14,265 bases of DNA from CAYVLA01 sp964549615 [NCBI: uncultured Thermococci archaeon] (GTDB lineage Archaea; CAYQAE01; CAYVLA01). Shown piece by piece: positions 12,734 through 14,265 of this stretch. Position 1 is the first letter of the stretch. Each line of letters starts with the position of its first letter. The stretch lies in NCBI GenBank assembly GCA_964549615.1, contig CAZJVP010000006.1, forward strand, positions 1-14,265, written 5' to 3'. The notes under the pieces are model-generated. The model searched no databases. It saw nothing but the letters and a program-made list of their open reading frames with translations, and had not been told where the DNA came from. Made by a program: the position numbers and the translations under genes.

Positions 12734-14265
12734 ATGCCACCCAAAGTGCCGAGAAGGCCCAGGAGGGCCATCATAATCGGTTTGGACGCCATGTCCCCCA
12801 AGCTGGCCCTCAGGTTCGCCAAGGAGGGCATACTGCCGAACATCGCTAAGCTCATGGACAGGGGCGTATTCGCGAAGGCCCTACCCTGTTTCCCTGCTTG
12901 GACGCCCACCAATTGGACAACCATAGCCACCGGCGCCTACCCGGGCACCCACGGCGTTTTCACCTGGGGCACGCACAAACCGGGCACCGCACAAGATGAC
13001 CGTGCCGGCAGACAGACGATGTCTTCAGACATATGCGAGGCCGAGTACCTATGGGAGGCCGCGGCCCGGGCTAACAGGAGGTCCGTCTTGTTCTACTTCA
13101 TCGGCTATCCCCAGACCACCAGGATGGCCGTCCACGTGGACTGGTTCATGAACCCGGGGAGCTATTACTTCGAGCTGTGCCCCGCCGCGTGCTACACGAA
13201 CCAAGGCCCAGTCGGCGAGAAGCTCGGCTTCAAGCCCTGCAAAGGATGGCGGAACATGCCCAAGGGCATGACGAAGCCCCTCGGTTCCCGCATCCACGTC
13301 ATGCCGAAGTCCCGCGGTGCGGGACCGGAGTACGACGTCCTCCTCACTGGAGCGAAGGGAGGGTATGACCGAGTACTGATCTCGAAGGAAAAGGATTTCG
13401 ATAAGGCGGTTGTGCTCAGGGTCGGACAGTGGAGTGGTTGGCTGTATGAGGAATTCCGTCTCGGAGAGGGCGCGGTCAGGGCGCCCGTGAGGTTCAAGCT
13501 CGTCGAACTCTCGCCGGACGCAAGCAGACTGAGGCTCTACCGGTCGCAGGTCTATCCCCTCGGGGGATTCACTATCCCGCCCGGTCTTGCGGCGAAGCTC
13601 ACGAGGAGGTTTGGCCCTTACCTGAACGAGGCGGTTGGGGACGCCTTCTACCGGGGCTGGGTCGACTGGGAAACATTGGAAGAGGAGTATAGATACCAGA
13701 TAAGGTGGATCGGCGCCGCATCAAGATATCTCATTGAATCCACTGACGCCGCTCTGTACTTCAACCACTGGCACTTCCTCGACCTTCTCCAGCACCACTG
13801 CCTCGGAAAGGTCGACCCGGTGGGGGGAGAGTTCGACCCCTCCAGGGCGGCGGAAGCGTGGGACATGCTAAGAAGGGGGTATGCCCTCGCTGACGAGCTT
13901 GTCGGCGAACTTGCCAGCATGGCCGACGAGGACACCCTTGTGGTCGTAGTTTCCGACCATGGGAATTCGCCCAACAGGAAACGTGTTAGCCTCGTCAACT
14001 ACTTTCTGGAGAAGGGATGGATGCACGCCTCGCCAGGGCCGGACGGCAGACCGCGGCTGGATCGCGCGAAGTGCAAGGCGTTCATCAACTCGCTGCACAT
14101 ATACATCAACCTCAAGGGTCGGGAGCCCGAGGGAGTCGTGCCTCCGGATCAGTATGAACCGCTGCGCGACGAAATCATCAGGGCCCTGCGCGATCTTCGC
14201 GACCCAAAGGACGGTGAGCCCGCCATATTTCTTGCCGTAAAGAAGGAGCAAGCGGGGTTCATGGG
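12734..14265 (+). CDS. Alkaline-phosphatase-superfamily phosphodiesterase/nucleotide pyrophosphatase-like (3' end outside window)
   Basis: The frame is open from ATG 12734 to the right edge (510 codons plus two bases). Features of the type I phosphodiesterase/nucleotide pyrophosphatase group: a metal-binding Asp in IIIGLDAM (D18); the catalytic-Thr segment WTPTNWTTIATG with likely nucleophile T57 and N60 beside it; PGTHG immediately after; FNHWHFLDLLQHH for further metal ligands; and VVSDHGN (D408, H409). There is no signal peptide, so it acts inside the cell. Archaeal members hydrolyse phosphodiesters or phosphomonoesters, and some act on sugar phosphates or phospholipid-like head groups; the substrate is not clear. 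A long insert (about 150-330) separates the nucleophile part from the second metal site. The ATG at 12724 is in another frame. The neighbouring HAD gene may belong to the same phosphate chemistry (inference). Confidence 0.85.
   Translation, partial: MPPKVPRRPRRAIIIGLDAMSPKLALRFAKEGILPNIAKLMDRGVFAKALPCFPAWTPTNWTTIATGAYPGTHGVFTWGTHKPGTAQDDRAGRQTMSSDICEAEYLWEAAARANRRSVLFYFIGYPQTTRMAVHVDWFMNPGSYYFELCPAACYTNQGPVGEKLGFKPCKGWRNMPKGMTKPLGSRIHVMPKSRGAGPEYDVLLTGAKGGYDRVLISKEKDFDKAVVLRVGQWSGWLYEEFRLGEGAVRAPVRFKLVELSPDASRLRLYRSQVYPLGGFTIPPGLAAKLTRRFGPYLNEAVGDAFYRGWVDWETLEEEYRYQIRWIGAASRYLIESTDAALYFNHWHFLDLLQHHCLGKVDPVGGEFDPSRAAEAWDMLRRGYALADELVGELASMADEDTLVVVVSDHGNSPNRKRVSLVNYFLEKGWMHASPGPDGRPRLDRAKCKAFINSLHIYINLKGREPEGVVPPDQYEPLRDEIIRALRDLRDPKDGEPAIFLAVKKEQAGFM

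Noticed and set aside
1-14265. CRISPR array, insertion sequence or integrase
   Set aside because: I found no regularly spaced direct repeats, terminal inverted repeats around a transposase, or recombinase motifs.

Overview
The window looks like chromosomal DNA of an archaeon with a GC-rich genome. The left edge holds a single-OB-fold DNA-binding protein of the archaeal SSB type. Most first-in-transcript genes have a TATA-like AT-rich box about 26-38 bases before the start codon, and several of those starts are effectively leaderless. Genes inside operons instead carry strong Shine-Dalgarno sites. A TACK-group or Thermoplasmatota lineage is plausible, but the sequence alone does not settle it. 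I see no rRNA, convincing tRNA, CRISPR array, transposase or integrase.

Layout. 1-374 (-): N-terminal part of an ssDNA-binding protein. 375-800: gene-poor stretch with several stem-loops, likely partly the ssb leader. 801-1508 (-): membrane-anchored coiled-coil/Fn3 surface protein with six N-glycosylation sequons. 1580-1855 (+): acylphosphatase, divergent from the surface gene across one shared AT-rich box. 2005-4098 (+): large GHL6-like glycoside-hydrolase-type protein. 4174-4710 (+): small HExxH metallopeptidase-like protein. 4821-5213 (+): DUF1232 membrane protein. 5285-6337 and 6354-7709 (+): a DapB/2,4-diaminopentanoate-dehydrogenase-like oxidoreductase coupled to a glutamate-1-semialdehyde-aminomutase-like PLP enzyme. 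9617-7717 (-): two-gene ABC-2 exporter. 9820-9993 (+): short Cys-rich protein, divergent from the exporter. 10845-10078 (-): sugar-isomerase-type TIM barrel. 10954-11172 (+): small zinc-ribbon protein, divergent from the isomerase. 11897-11202 (-) and 12004-12699 (+): two divergent HAD paralogues of identical length. 12734 to the right end (+): truncated alkaline-phosphatase-superfamily phosphodiesterase.

How it fits together. No single large system is obvious. The most coherent units are the oxidoreductase/aminomutase pair (amino-acid or diamino-acid chemistry), the ABC-2 exporter, and a loose set of sugar and phosphate enzymes (GHL6-like protein, isomerase, two HAD proteins, phosphodiesterase, acylphosphatase). 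The strongest recurring structure is regulatory: four divergent gene pairs, each separated by a compact promoter region of 71-202 bases. Reading the TATA boxes and SD sites shortens several open reading frames at their 5' ends and exposes one small gene that is easily missed.
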